A stretch of 25,400 nt of DNA from Geosiphon pyriformis. Taxonomy: Eukaryota; Glomeromycota; Glomeromycetes; Archaeosporales; Geosiphonaceae. The first letter of the stretch is position 1; every line of letters starts with the position of its first letter. The stretch lies in contig JAAOMT010000690.1 in the NCBI GenBank assembly GCA_016748015.1, positions 1 through 25,400 of the forward strand, given 5' to 3'. A program made the translations under genes and the position numbers. Below the pieces are notes generated by a model. The model ran no database searches. It saw only the letters and a program-made list of their open reading frames with translations, and was not told the DNA's origin. Positions 1 through 8,849 of this stretch are shown piece by piece.

Positions 1-663
1 TAGTTCTTGGATCTTTGGAGTTGAATAGCTATCACTTTTTGTTACTCTATTCAGTTTCTGGTAGTCTACACAAAAACGAATTTTTTCATTTTTTTTATGG
101 ATTAGTACTACTGATGACAACCATGGACTTATTAATGGCTGAATTAGCCTGTTGTTAAGCATCCAGTTGATTTCTTGACAAATGATCTTATGGCTAGCTG
201 GTGGTACTCTGTATGCTTTTTGTTTAATTGGCATTGCATCTCCAGTCTTGATCTAATGTTGGATGATATTGGTTTGGCCAAATTCATTTTTGCTAGCAAA
301 AATGTTATTGAAATTGTTGAGTAATATCTTGAGTTGCATCTATTGAAATAGATCTAGATTCCCTATGTTCATCTGTTTCAATTGTTCTGGTTTGAGCAGA
401 TAACATTCATTTTGTCTGTAGATAGTTTGTGATGTAATGTTCACATATCTGCAAAGCTGTAGAAAATCTGGAATGTGATTTGGTGGTTAATCCTCAACTT
501 CAGTGGTCAAATATCCAATAATAGTTCTCTTTGGTATTTCAATGACACTTCCAATTGTGTTGTAGATGAAAATTTTGATGTTTTTGGGGCTTTTGGCTGA
601 TATGTAGAGATTAGTAAGTCCAATCTTTCCTGATTTGCAAATGGTGGCTTCTGCTTCAAACAA
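1..663 (-). pseudogene. pol: pre-RT region and start of reverse transcriptase, copy A
   Basis: From 663 leftwards the frame reads a pre-RT stretch (FEAEATICKSGKIGLTNLYI, IPDFLQLCRYVNIT, ASKNEFGQTNIIQH, PIKQKAYRVPPASHKII) and then the RT fingers with HKKNEKIRFCVDYQKLN, the conserved Ty3/Gypsy signature. The remainder of RT lies outside the window. Stops occur where Gln is expected, for example after EVED and after QH, consistent with CAA/CAG to TAA/TAG. Confidence 0.85.
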
Positions 664-1197
664 CTAAGTCTGATTCTTTACTTTTCTTTTTATAGATAAC
701 ATATACTGGTCATATGGTGAAATGAAAATTAATTGACAGGCTGAGATAATTTCTCTTTTGTCAATAACCTCTTCTTGTGTCATATTAACTGGTATGTCTA
801 TTCTACCCATTGATCTGAATCCCTGTATCTCTCTAGTAGTAATCCTTAATTCTTTCCTGTTTCCCACTAACACTAATTGAGCTATTTTTACCAGAGGTAG
901 GAATATTGCTTGTGATATCTTTTCATTTGGCTCTATGATATAGGCCTTTTCAGAGTCATTTTGTAGCATAGCAATAATATTTCCTATATACCTTGCGTCA
1001 ATTATTCCTCCTCTGATGTTGATTCCTTTTTTTGCTAGGCTACTTCTAGATGCTAATTGAACCATAGTTGTTGCTAAAATTTCCAGAGCTATTTTGAGAT
1101 CAATACATGTGCGCAAATTTGGTTCCAATTTGATGGCTTCTTTTTCCAGATATCTTAGATCAAACCCTACATCAGTATTATGTGCGTGTTTTGGCAT
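664..1197 (-). pseudogene. dUTPase domain of the polyprotein, copy A
   Basis: dUTPase hydrolyses dUTP to dUMP and keeps uracil out of new DNA. All five trimeric-dUTPase motifs can be seen in one open frame: motif 1 VGFDLRY (residues 10-16), motif 2 RSSLAKKG (51-58), motif 3 GGIIDARYIGNI (63-74), motif 4 NEKISQAIF (91-99) and motif 5 REIQGFRSMGR (122-132). The motif 3 Asp and Tyr are present. Gly is replaced by Arg in motif 3 and by Glu and Arg in motif 5, all G to A changes, so activity is doubtful. The domain sits between protease and RT. It is read as a module of pol, not a host gene, because the frame joins the linker upstream and the pre-RT region downstream and because copy B has the same order. 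Confidence 0.88.
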
Positions 1198-1221
1198 GAT
1201 ATCTTCATTATTGTCACTATA

Positions 1222-1725
1222 CTATTTGAGTTCTTGCTCCTTAGATAAATCAGGAAGCGCAATATATATTTTGGGGTTTGAATTGGAGTCTGAATCACTG
1301 ATATTTTTGTTGCCATTTTGAGTGAAACTGAAACCATTATTTTCATCATCTTCATTATCAAAGTTTGAATTGGGATTGAAAATTGATTCTGATTCTGTTG
1401 CACAGTTGCTGATTGGTTTTTTTTCCTCTGGGATCATGTAAATCATGCATGGTGGTGGATTGTAAATAAAGTCACACTCATTACAATATTGAAAATCACA
1501 TGGAATCAAACAGTGGTCACATAGTTGAGTGTTGATTTCTTCCAAGTGTTGCTTCTGTTCTTTTCTTGTAAGTGCTAACTCTTGATAATGTTTGTGGAAT
1601 TGTTCTGGATCTAAGAGATTTATGACTGGTTCTGGGTCCCAGTCAAGTTCTATAGATTCAGATGGGTTATTTTTAATTGTTTTTATCTTTTTTGGTGTTG
1701 CTCCTTTGATTTTGGCAAGTGTCAT
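1222..1725 (-). pseudogene. Acidic linker with a second CxxC pair, leading into dUTPase
   Basis: This 167-residue open stretch begins MTLAKIKGAT and carries EQFHKHYQELALTRKEQKQ, also found in copy B (EEFHKHYQNLAPTRQEQKQ). A CDHC...YCNEC motif follows (residues 69-84, 1474-1521). The last 60 residues are low-complexity Asn/Asp/Ser and end PDLSKEQELK. A TAG replaces an expected Trp, and the same frame then continues into the dUTPase domain, so the two were one polyprotein. It is probably a flexible tether with a zinc site. Confidence 0.75.
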
Positions 1726-2110
1726 TTGCCAGATTTTGTTATCATCATGTGGACATCTGTTCAGATGTTTAATGGCTCATTTCCAGGCAGTGTCTATGGA
1801 TGTTCTTTTTCTCATCCAGTTACTTATAAGAATCGTGTATTGACACAATTCATCGCATGTTCCTCTTTGTCCAGGAATGTTGTTCTACATTCCTTTATCC
1901 AGAAGAGTTTCTCTACAAGCCAAGCATAATTTATTGTTCCATTTCCCAATCCGTTTTGGTCTTTCAAAGCATTCAATAATGCATGGGTAGCAGTAGAATT
2001 TTGTTGCCAAAGTGTACTCCTTATCATTACCACAACAAGTGCCCATTGATGACAATTTCTTGCTGCAATTGATGCATACAAGTTTTGGGCGGCAATAAGT
2101 GGATTGGTGT
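1726..2110 (-). pseudogene. Cysteine-cluster (multi-CxxC) module between protease and dUTPase
   Basis: In the frame leading into the next ORF the translation shows paired cysteines: CINC (2065-2076), a CC pair, YCYPC, CLAC and CDELC, spread over about 75 residues, followed by a Trp-rich stretch (ISNWMRKRTS, AWKWAIKHL). One in-frame stop replaces an expected Trp. The spacing suggests two or more zinc-ribbon-like sites. The same order is in copy B at 6200-6470, so it belongs to the element and is not a chance insertion. I do not recognise a named domain, and its job is unknown; nucleic-acid or protein binding is a guess. Confidence 0.65.
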
Positions 2111-2322
2111 GGTGTAGTGTAGGAATTATAAGTGGGGTTGCTGTTAGTTGTTGGTTTTTTTTTTCCCTTTTTTTTTTTTTTTTTGTCTTCTTTCCATTTC
2201 CAATTTATTTGTTCTTTCTGGTCATTGTCAGTTTCCCAGGCTTAATTGGCTTTCCAGGTAAGTTCTTTGCTCTGCTTTTCTTTGCTGTTGTTGTCTCACG
2301 AAGGTACTGACAGCAGCTTGTT

Positions 2323-2829
2323 GTGTTTAGTGTCAGCCCAAAAAACTTGGTAGACTTCTCAGATAAGTTTCTTTTCCTCTTTCTTAAATTTGATAAGTGG
2401 AATTGTCAAGTTGGTGGTCTTGAAATAATCACATGTGGCTGGTATGTATGTGTGTCGGCTGTTCTGGCTAATTTGAAGCTCCTGCATATTTTAATCAAGC
2501 AACACATTGGTTTTGGATAGCCAATTATTCCCAACAAGTGCTTGGTATTGGGTGGCTTCTATGACCAATACTTTGATTAGGACCATAATACCATTGACTT
2601 TGATGAGAAAGTCGTCAATTTCACCAATATGAGTTTTTGTTATTCCATTAGCAGTTATGATCCTGGTGCTGGTAGCATGATCTAATTGGTCCATGAGTTG
2701 TTTTATAATGATGTTGCCAGCTAATTCACTGTCCAGGATCAGTTTGATGGAATGGCTATCAACTTTGGCATCAGTATACATGGCCATAATAGATTTTTCT
2801 TCCAAAGCAGCTTTACTAAATAATGGCAT
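2323..2829 (-). pseudogene. pol: Retropepsin-like aspartic protease and following linker, active site damaged
   Basis: The 112-residue open stretch at 2829-2491 has the single-domain retropepsin pattern: ILDSELAGNIIIKQLM at residues 31-46 and ALVGNNWLSKTN near the end. The catalytic Asp and Ser remain (D33, S34), but the Gly of the Asp-Ser/Thr-Gly triad is Glu (codon 2725-2727, GGA to GAA by inference). After a stop where Trp is expected, the frame continues through a linker containing EVYQVFWADTKHN. Copy B begins at the equivalent of this linker motif. The enzyme matures Gag-Pol; this copy should be inactive. Confidence 0.85.
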
Positions 2830-3390
2830 GATTGACAGTTCTTCAAGTTTAAACAGAAAGATAGTGTTCAGTAATTTGTTCTTGGTAATAGTAGCTGGCG
2901 GAATATTGCTTGTAAGTATTGGTTATTGGTTGGTTTCTGAATTATTGGATTAAGTGTTTTCTGTGGTAACCAGGAGACTTAAATAGTTCTGAAAATTCGG
3001 GTTTTGGGCATATCCAGTGCCTGAATTCTGTTGTCAAGATCCTGCTGCTTGTGTAGAAGAACTGGGGATCAGTTGGTGAACTATTATCAATGATCTCCAG
3101 CTTTGTTGGGTTAATCTTGGCCTTTGGATTCCATCTTAAGGTAAGTTCTGTGGTAGTGTTTGAATTTGTTGGGGCTGATAGATTACTTAAGGCTACGGCT
3201 AATAAATAGGTTGTGACTGTGGCTGATAAATTGTCAATGTCATTGGTTGATAAATTAGTACTTAATATATTGGTGGATAATAAAGTGGCTGCTGTGTCAT
3301 AGATATGTAATTCTGATGATATGGCTCTGAGTTTGGTAGGTTATTCAGAATTTGAAACCAGTGATCAGGGTTTCGATATTGATTTCCCAA

Positions 3391-5094
3391 TCATTGATTA
3401 TTTAAGCGATGGCAGCAATTGATTTGTAGGTGTCCTTGTTTACCACAATAGTGGCAAACACACATTTCTTGTTGCCACTGTTGATTGGTTGATGATAATG
3501 TACACAACTGATTCTGGAAATGATTCGCATTTGCAGAATTATTGCATTGTTGTAGTGGTTGATAAATTGCATAATTGTCAGCTAAGTATCCCTCTAATTT
3601 CTGATTGATAGAATTACTAAATTGTTTCAATTTGGAATCTAATTCAGATGATCTATTTATTACTAGGTTAACAGCTTGGGCATGGTTAGCTTCAAGTTCA
3701 GCAGCTTCAAAATCTTGGGCATTTGTGATGACTGCTTGTAGATTGATAGAATGTAATAGACATACACATTGCAGGATGCTACTGCATAATCTGCAAATAA
3801 ACTGATTTAAGATCTGGGCCACTGTAAAATAATTGGCATCAATGACTTGGATCTGGTGCAGATTTTTGTGGAAGCATCCTAAGTAAGTAGTGACTGCTTC
3901 ATTTTCTCTTTGTTTGATAATAGTAAATGTGTTTGCTAGTCTATTAATGCTGTTATTGTTGCTGAAGTATCTTAAGAACTCAATTTTAAATGCATTGAAA
4001 TCTTGGGATTTGTTGACCAGGCTTTAGTATTATGAATTGACAGTATTTTGGAGAAAATATGGGATGGCTTGTATGGCTCTGGCATTATTTCATCTATTAA
4101 TTGCAATGGCTTTCTCCACATTATTTAATCATACTTGGGCATTGTCTTCTTTGCCGGTGAATTTTTTGAGTTTGGCTATTGGTGCATATGCCATTGGATC
4201 TAAGTTGGATTGTGGTTGCTGCTAAATTTGTTGTTGAGATAGTGGTTGTGGCTGTTGTTGCTGTTGGGTGTTTGGTGGAGCTGATAGTGGATTGATCACG
4301 ATTACTGGAGGTAAGTGCTAATTAATTATGTCAGGTTTTTGATTATTCTGATTTTTCAGAGTTTGATTAACCAGAGTTTTAATTTCTGAATGTTTTAGGA
4401 TCAGGTTTTGCTTATTAACTTTCTGATCACTACTCTCTTCTTCCTTGGAGTTGGTTATTTCTGAAGAACTAATGGCTCTGAAATCTGGTTGTGGTGGTGG
4501 TGATCAAATTCCTGATGGTATTGGAGATCGTGATTTAAATTCATCAAAATAATTACCATATGTTTCTAATAACTCTGTCTTTTTTTGTTTACTTTGGAAT
4601 AGAATTCTGTTTAGTGGCATTGTTGTACTTGTTGTAACTGTGTTTATTATATTAATAGTGCTTCCAGGTGTGTGGTAATATGATGAATTAGCAGGTGAAT
4701 CAAACCTTTGTTTCTTCCAAGTGAGTAGTTGGATTTGCTTTGGTGTTTCTGCTGGTGTTTGTAGCCTTCCTTTGCCTTTGTTTACAAAAGTGATAGGAAA
4801 TCTCTATTTGGTGTATTTTTCAATTTCCCTGTTTATTTCTGTAATTAGAGGTGCAAATAAGTAATTTTGTGAAAGAGTGGTGCTTTGGAGTAATTCACTG
4901 AAAAAGTTGTTAAAAATGAATTCTGGATCTCCTTGGCCTTCCAAGTGATATACTATTCTTTCATTGATATAACAATTGAAAGCTGATTTGGTTGGCCAAC
5001 TATTATTTGTTAATCCAAGATAAGTGTAATAGTGTTGGAATAAAGATTTTGCAAATTCTAAATGATTTGTTTCTATTTCTTCGGATTCTGCCAC
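3391..5094 (-). pseudogene. gag: gag, decayed (capsid-like region and CCHC zinc knuckle)
   Basis: Gag packages the element RNA in a cytoplasmic particle. The frame opens with a Met at 5094 (MAESEEIETN), about 40 bp downstream of the PBS, and stays open for 96 residues to 4804. It continues as a Pro/Gln-rich stretch and then a capsid-like region at about 4210-3840, recognisable by KLKKFTGKEDNAQV followed by LNNVEKAIAI and FNAFKIEFLRYF, typical of retrotransposon Gag. An open stretch at 3822-3391 ends in the zinc knuckle CHYCGKQGHLQINC (3415-3456, CX2CX4HX4C), which is intact. Several internal stops fall where Trp or Gln is expected, for example TGA after NAQV and after AINR. It is not functional as it stands. 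Confidence 0.85.
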
Positions 5095-5136
5095 TGTTTG
5101 GATGATTATGGTTGGTACTGTTTGCTGTAGGATTAT

Positions 5137-5154
5137 ATCTCACAGGGAGCACCA
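5137..5154 (-). other. Primer binding site (PBS)
   Basis: Two bases after the LTR terminus the minus strand reads TGGTGCTCCCTGTGAGAT, starting with the TGG that pairs with a tRNA CCA end. The complement ends AGGGAGC-A-CCA preceded by CTCAC, which fits a 7-bp acceptor arm, discriminator A and the 3' side of a T stem. I cannot name the tRNA without the host set. Confidence 0.8.
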
Positions 5155-5214
5155 AATGTTACAAATAATTATTTGGGATCTCAAATCAAATAACAAATCC
5201 ATAACTTGGTGCTC
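5147..5214 (-). other. U5-PBS inverted repeat with nested U5 hairpin
   Basis: GAGCACCAA at 5147-5155 overlaps the PBS and is the exact reverse complement of TTGGTGCTC at 5206-5214 in U5. Inside it, TTATTTG (5169-5175) pairs with CAAATAA (5187-5193). The inner pair is conserved in both LTRs of copy C (16437/16455 and 11939/11957) although the loops differ. This resembles the U5-PBS structures that position the primer tRNA in retroviruses and Ty elements; the functional reading is inference. Confidence 0.65.
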
Positions 5215-5578
5215 AATATTTTGACAATGCTGGTGATACTGGTATGTTGGTTGTATCTGAAGGTTTTAGAGCTGAGTCTTTTGTATAATAGACAGAGATT
5301 CAATGACAATGTAGTTGATTAGTGAGTTGTGTTCCCAATTTCTGTCTTCAGCTTGGTGGCTGGTTTATTCTGGCAGTTGTGTTCTTCTGGTAAGCTATCC
5401 ATTAATATATATATAATTTTACCCTTATTTCTGGGTCTTTTATCAGACTATCCATGACATCAATTACTCAGTGCTTTAATCCTTAATCAGTTAGTATATG
5501 ACAGTAAAAATCAAAGAAGGAAAAAGTAAAAAAAAATAAAGAAATGAGCCAAAGCAATCTACATATTAGTATCTCATT

Positions 5579-5651
5579 AATAGCTATAATCAAGAGCTAT
5601 TGTTCTAGCATAGTTAGGTATCAATTACTATCAACATAAAGTATTGATAGT
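5579..5651 (-). other. Pair of conserved LTR hairpins, copy A
   Basis: Two inverted repeats lie side by side: AATAGCT (5579-5585) with AGCTATT (5595-5601), and ACTATCAA (5627-5634) with TTGATAGT (5644-5651). The same two hairpins sit at the same place in the LTRs of copy C, and the second is also present in B. They lie downstream of the TATA box on the coding strand, so they should be in the RNA, in R or U5. Confidence 0.7.
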
Positions 5652-5751
5652 GGAGAGTGTATTTAGATAGTGAATAATTTATTTATTTAATATTTGTGGA
5701 TGGAAGATTTCTAACTAAAGGATTCTTATCTTTCTACTTCTAATGCTACCA

Positions 5752-5765
5752 CTATATATACATAA
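5752..5765 (-). promoter_or_regulatory. LTR TATA box, copy A
   Basis: CTATATATACATAA on the plus strand (TATATATAG on the coding strand) recurs at the same place in all four LTRs of the window, downstream of the U3 repeats. It is the likely core promoter marking the end of U3. Confidence 0.7.
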
Positions 5766-5774
5766 TTGATGTTC

Positions 5775-5970
5775 TACAAGATCACTCATATTCTCAAGTG
5801 ATGTGTTATGATTTCTTGAACAATGCTTATATTGCTGAGTGATGTGCTCTAATTTTCTAACATCACTCCACATTGCTAAGCAATGTGCTGTGTTTTCTGA
5901 CATTGCTCTACATTGCTGAGCAATGTGTTGTGATTTCTATCATTGCTCTATATTGCTAAGCAATATGCTC
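5775..5970 (-). repeat. U3 tandem repeats, 40-42 bp unit with palindromic core
   Basis: About five units lie directly upstream of the TATA box. Three perfect 8+1+8 palindromes start exactly 40 bp apart: 5870-5886 (ACATTGCTAAGCAATGT), 5910-5926 (ACATTGCTGAGCAATGT) and 5950-5966 (ATATTGCTAAGCAATAT). The first unit, at 5781-5802, uses different arms, ATCACT/AGTGAT. The position suggests an upstream activating or silencing array, which is inference. Confidence 0.85.
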
Positions 5971-6021
5971 ACATGTTACATACTATTCTCCTTATATCTG
6001 TTTTTCTTTTTATGAATAATA

Positions 6022-6568
6022 CTGAAAAGCCTACCAAGTCTTATGGGCTAACACCAATCACAATGAACTCTCACCAGTACTATTATGAAATGATAAAAAT
6101 AAAAAAAAAGAAGAAGACAAATTGCAAAAAACCACACACATGGAAAAAATTATTAGTGATTGGGAAAAATTCTACTCAAATAACACCAAAAAAGAACCAC
6201 TATATATCTCACTCAGGTGCAAAGATTGCAAGAAAAAACTGTCCTCTATAAGAGCCTGAATTGCATCTGATAAAGATTACTGGACTAGAACCCATTATTA
6301 CTATAAGTTGTGCCATAAAAAATGCTATGGCTACCCAAAAAGACAAAACAAGTAGGACAACAAATCATGTCTCACTTATAGGAAACAGTTACTTAATGAA
6401 GGAATATGGAATGATGTTCATGATTGAAAAGAAATGTATAATGTCTTGTGCCAATACACAATCCATATAAACAATTGGGTCAGCAGAAAAATATCTTTTA
6501 ATGTTATATAGAACCATGTTCTGTCATGTTTAGATAGTTATATACATAATGAAAACAAGATCTGGAAA
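6022..6568 (+). pseudogene. Post-protease linker and cysteine-cluster module, copy B
   Basis: The recognisable frame reads KAYQVLWANTNHNELSPVLL, then ISLRCKDCKKKLSSI, YYYKLCHKKCYGYPKR, CLTYRKQLLNEGIWNDVHD and LCQYTIHINNWVSRK. These match the copy A module in order and spacing, with some cysteines lost (CLAC has become CLTY). In-frame stops replace Trp and Gln. Open stretches in other frames at 5943-6251 and 6261-6470 are not the ancestral frame. Confidence 0.7.
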
Positions 6569-7560
6569 ATGGCAAATGTCAAAGTCAAAGATAGTTTACT
6601 CAGCAAAATATTAGAGATAAAGAATAACTTACTAGAACTAGTAAAGACTTTTTTTATCTCCAATTCTAATGCATTTATTAATATTAAAACAAATCCAGAA
6701 GAATTCCACAAACATTACCAAAATTTAGCACCAACCAGACAAGAACAAAAACAATATTTGGAACAACTAAACACCTAACTATATGACCATTGTTTAATAC
6801 CATGTGACTTTTAGTATTGTAATAATTGTGACCTCATTTACAATCCATTACCACATATAATTTACACAATTTCAGAAAAAGAATCAATTAGCAGCTGCAA
6901 AATAGAATTGATATTGCTACTCAATTGTGATTCAAACTCTGACAATAATGATAATAATAACAGTTCCAGCTCTGTTCAATATGGCAATCACAACAGTAAA
7001 AATTCAAACTTCAATTCAAATTCAGAACAATATATTATGCTTACTGATCTTTTAAAAGAGCAAGAACTCAAATGGTTCAGCAATAATGATGAAGATATTA
7101 TCCCAGAACATGTACATAATACTGATACAGAATTTAATCTTAGATATTCTGAAAAAAATATCATCAAATTGAAACCACATTTATGCATCTGTATTGATCT
7201 GAAAGTAATACTGAAAATTTTAATGACCACAATAGTTCAATTAACATCTAGAAATAGTTTAACAAAAAAAAATCAATATAAAAGAAGAAATAATTAATAC
7301 AGAATATGTAAGAAATATTATTACAATGCTACAAAATGACTCAAAAAAAACTTATATCATCGAACCAAATAAAAAGATAGTACAGACAATATTCCTACCT
7401 CTGGTTAAAATAGCTCAGCTAGTATTAGTGGGAAATAGAAAGGAATTAAGAATAATGACAAAAAGGATAAATAGATTCGAATCTATAAGTAGAATAAACA
7501 TATCAGTTTATATGGCAGAAGAAAAAATTATTGACAAGGGAGAAATTATCTCCACCTATC
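6569..7560 (+). pseudogene. Acidic linker and dUTPase domain, copy B
   Basis: MANVKVKD at 6569 matches copy A's MTLAKIKG, and the NPEEFHKHYQNLAPTRQEQKQ motif follows. A Ser/Asn-rich stretch leads into the dUTPase. Motif 1 is TEFNL (Asp to Asn) and motif 2 is SRNSL. A frameshift falls at the nine-A run 7264-7272. After it motif 3 reads EEIINTEYVRNI, so the catalytic Asp is now Asn. Motif 4 is NKKIVQTIF and motif 5 NRFESISR. The domain is clear but dead, and all the changes are G to A on the coding strand. Confidence 0.8.
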
Positions 7561-8117
7561 AATCAATTTTTATTCTATCATATGACCAGTATTTAGTAGT
7601 TATAAAAAGAAAAGTAAGAAACCAGCCCCAAATTTTTAAAGCAGAAACTACCATTTGTGAATTAGAAAAGATTGTTATCACCAATTTCTACATACTGGCT
7701 AAAAATAACAAGCACATTAAAATTTCTATCTACAACACAATTAAAGATACTATTAAAATACCAAGCAGAACTACCATTAGATATTTAAGCACTAAAGTTG
7801 AAAACCAATTACCAAATACCATTCCAGATTTTTCACAACTGTATAAATATATAAATATTATATCACAAACTATATATGAACGAAAAAAATGCTATTTGTT
7901 CCAACCAAAACAATTGGAACAAATAAACTTGGAAACTTTAGACTTACTTCAACAAATACAGCTTAAGATATTACTTAACAATTTTATTAATATTTTTGCA
8001 AGTAAAAATGAATTTGGTAAAACTGATATTATCCAACACCAAATCAAGACTAGAGATACAATGCCAATTAAACAAAAAGCATACAGAATACTACTAGCAA
8101 GTCATAAAATTATCTGA
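7561..8117 (+). pseudogene. pol: pre-RT region of pol, copy B
   Basis: This is the later part of a 263-residue open frame that starts at 7326 and ends with TGA at 8115-8117. It carries QIFKAETTICELEKIVITNF, IPDFSQLYKYINIISQTIY, ERKKCYLFQPKQLEQINL, ASKNEFGKTDIIQHQIKT and PIKQKAYRILLASHKII, each matched in copy A. This stretch links dUTPase to RT, and I know no enzymatic role for it. Confidence 0.8.
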
Positions 8118-8840
8118 CAGAAAATCAACTAGATATTAAACAATGGGTTAATTCAACTATCAATAAGTTCATGCTTATTACCAGTAGTATTAGTTCATAA
8201 AAAAAATAGAAAAATCTGCTTTTGTGTGAATTACAGAAAACTTAACAGTATTATTTGTAAAAACAGTTATCCAACTCCATAAATTTAGGAATTATTTGAT
8301 GCTTTTGGAAGAAAAAAATGGTTCTCAATATTAAATTTAAATAGTAGTTATTGACAAGTAGCCATGAAACCAGAAGATAAAAAAAAACTGCTTTTACAAC
8401 CAGAAAAAAAATTTTCAAGTTTGAGGTTATGCCATTTGGCTTAACCAATGCTCCAGCCACATTTTAACAGCTCATAGAAATTGTTTATATTAGACTACTA
8501 TGAAAATCAGTAGTTGTTTATTTAGATAACACCAATGTGTTTTCAAAAACATTTGATAATTATCTTCATTATCTATAGCAAGTGTTTAAGAGACTAAAAA
8601 GAGTCAGATTGAAACTAATACAAACAAGTATTTTTTGGCAAAACAGAACTGAAATTTTTGGAACATGTTGTTAGCAAAAACAGAATTAAGACAGATTTAA
8701 ACAAAATTAAGATCATCAAAAACTTTTCAGTATTAATGAATCTCACAGAATTAAGAGCATTCTTGGAATTTGCTAAATACTATCACTATTTTATTCAAAA
8801 CTTCTCCAAACTGGCTCAACCATTTCACTAGTTACAAGCC
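8118..8840 (+). pseudogene. pol: Reverse transcriptase, copy B, catalytic residues lost
   Basis: The fingers read HKKNRKICFCVNYRKLN. The first catalytic motif, normally LDL..GYWQ, reads LNLNSSY*QV with TGA for Trp. The MPFGLTNAPATF motif is intact and is followed by a stop for Gln. The active-site box reads VVYLDN at 8513-8530 instead of YLDD. Thumb and connection follow (FGKTELKFLEHVV, LTELRAFLEFAKYYHYFIQNFSKLAQP). Two of the three catalytic Asp residues are therefore Asn. Confidence 0.88.
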
Positions 8841-8849
8841 AAAAATGTA

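Larger units (their letters stand above)
1..6021 (-). mobile_element. Ty3/Gypsy LTR retrotransposon, copy A (left end outside window)
   Basis: Reading on the minus strand from 6021, the order is 5' LTR, primer binding site, gag with zinc knuckle, aspartic protease, cysteine cluster, acidic linker, dUTPase and the RT fingers. RT before RNase H/integrase (seen in the sister copies B and C) is the Ty3/Gypsy order. The element runs off the left edge, so the rest of RT, RNase H, integrase and the 3' LTR are not visible. Its frames keep longer open stretches than copies B and C, so it is probably the youngest of the three, but every module has in-frame stops or damaged key residues. Its right edge joins copy B inside B's coding frame. 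Confidence 0.9.
5157..6021 (-). repeat. 5' LTR of copy A (about 865 bp)
   Basis: The plus-strand sequence begins TGTTACAAATAATTATTTGG, directly beside the primer binding site, and aligns by eye with both LTRs of copy C (11927 and 16425). The outer end is less certain. It is placed at 6021 (...GAATAATA) by comparison with the U3 start of copy B, TATTACTTATAG. Copy C shows the undamaged outer end GTAACA, so the family LTR is TGTTAC...GTAACA. Inside, in transcription order, are a 40-bp tandem repeat block, a TATA box, two hairpins and a U5 hairpin. Confidence 0.85.

Noticed and set aside
1824-2081. 85-codon minus-strand ORF beginning MYASIAARN
   Set aside because: It is the wrong frame over the cysteine-cluster module; the frame with paired cysteines matches copy B and leads into the next ORF.
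2104-2310. 68-codon plus-strand ORF rich in Phe
   Set aside because: Antisense shadow of copy A, driven by a poly-T run (purine-rich coding strand).
5870-5966. CRISPR-like array (regular 40-bp spacing of palindromes)
   Set aside because: The whole unit repeats with no unique spacers, and it sits in a eukaryotic LTR U3.
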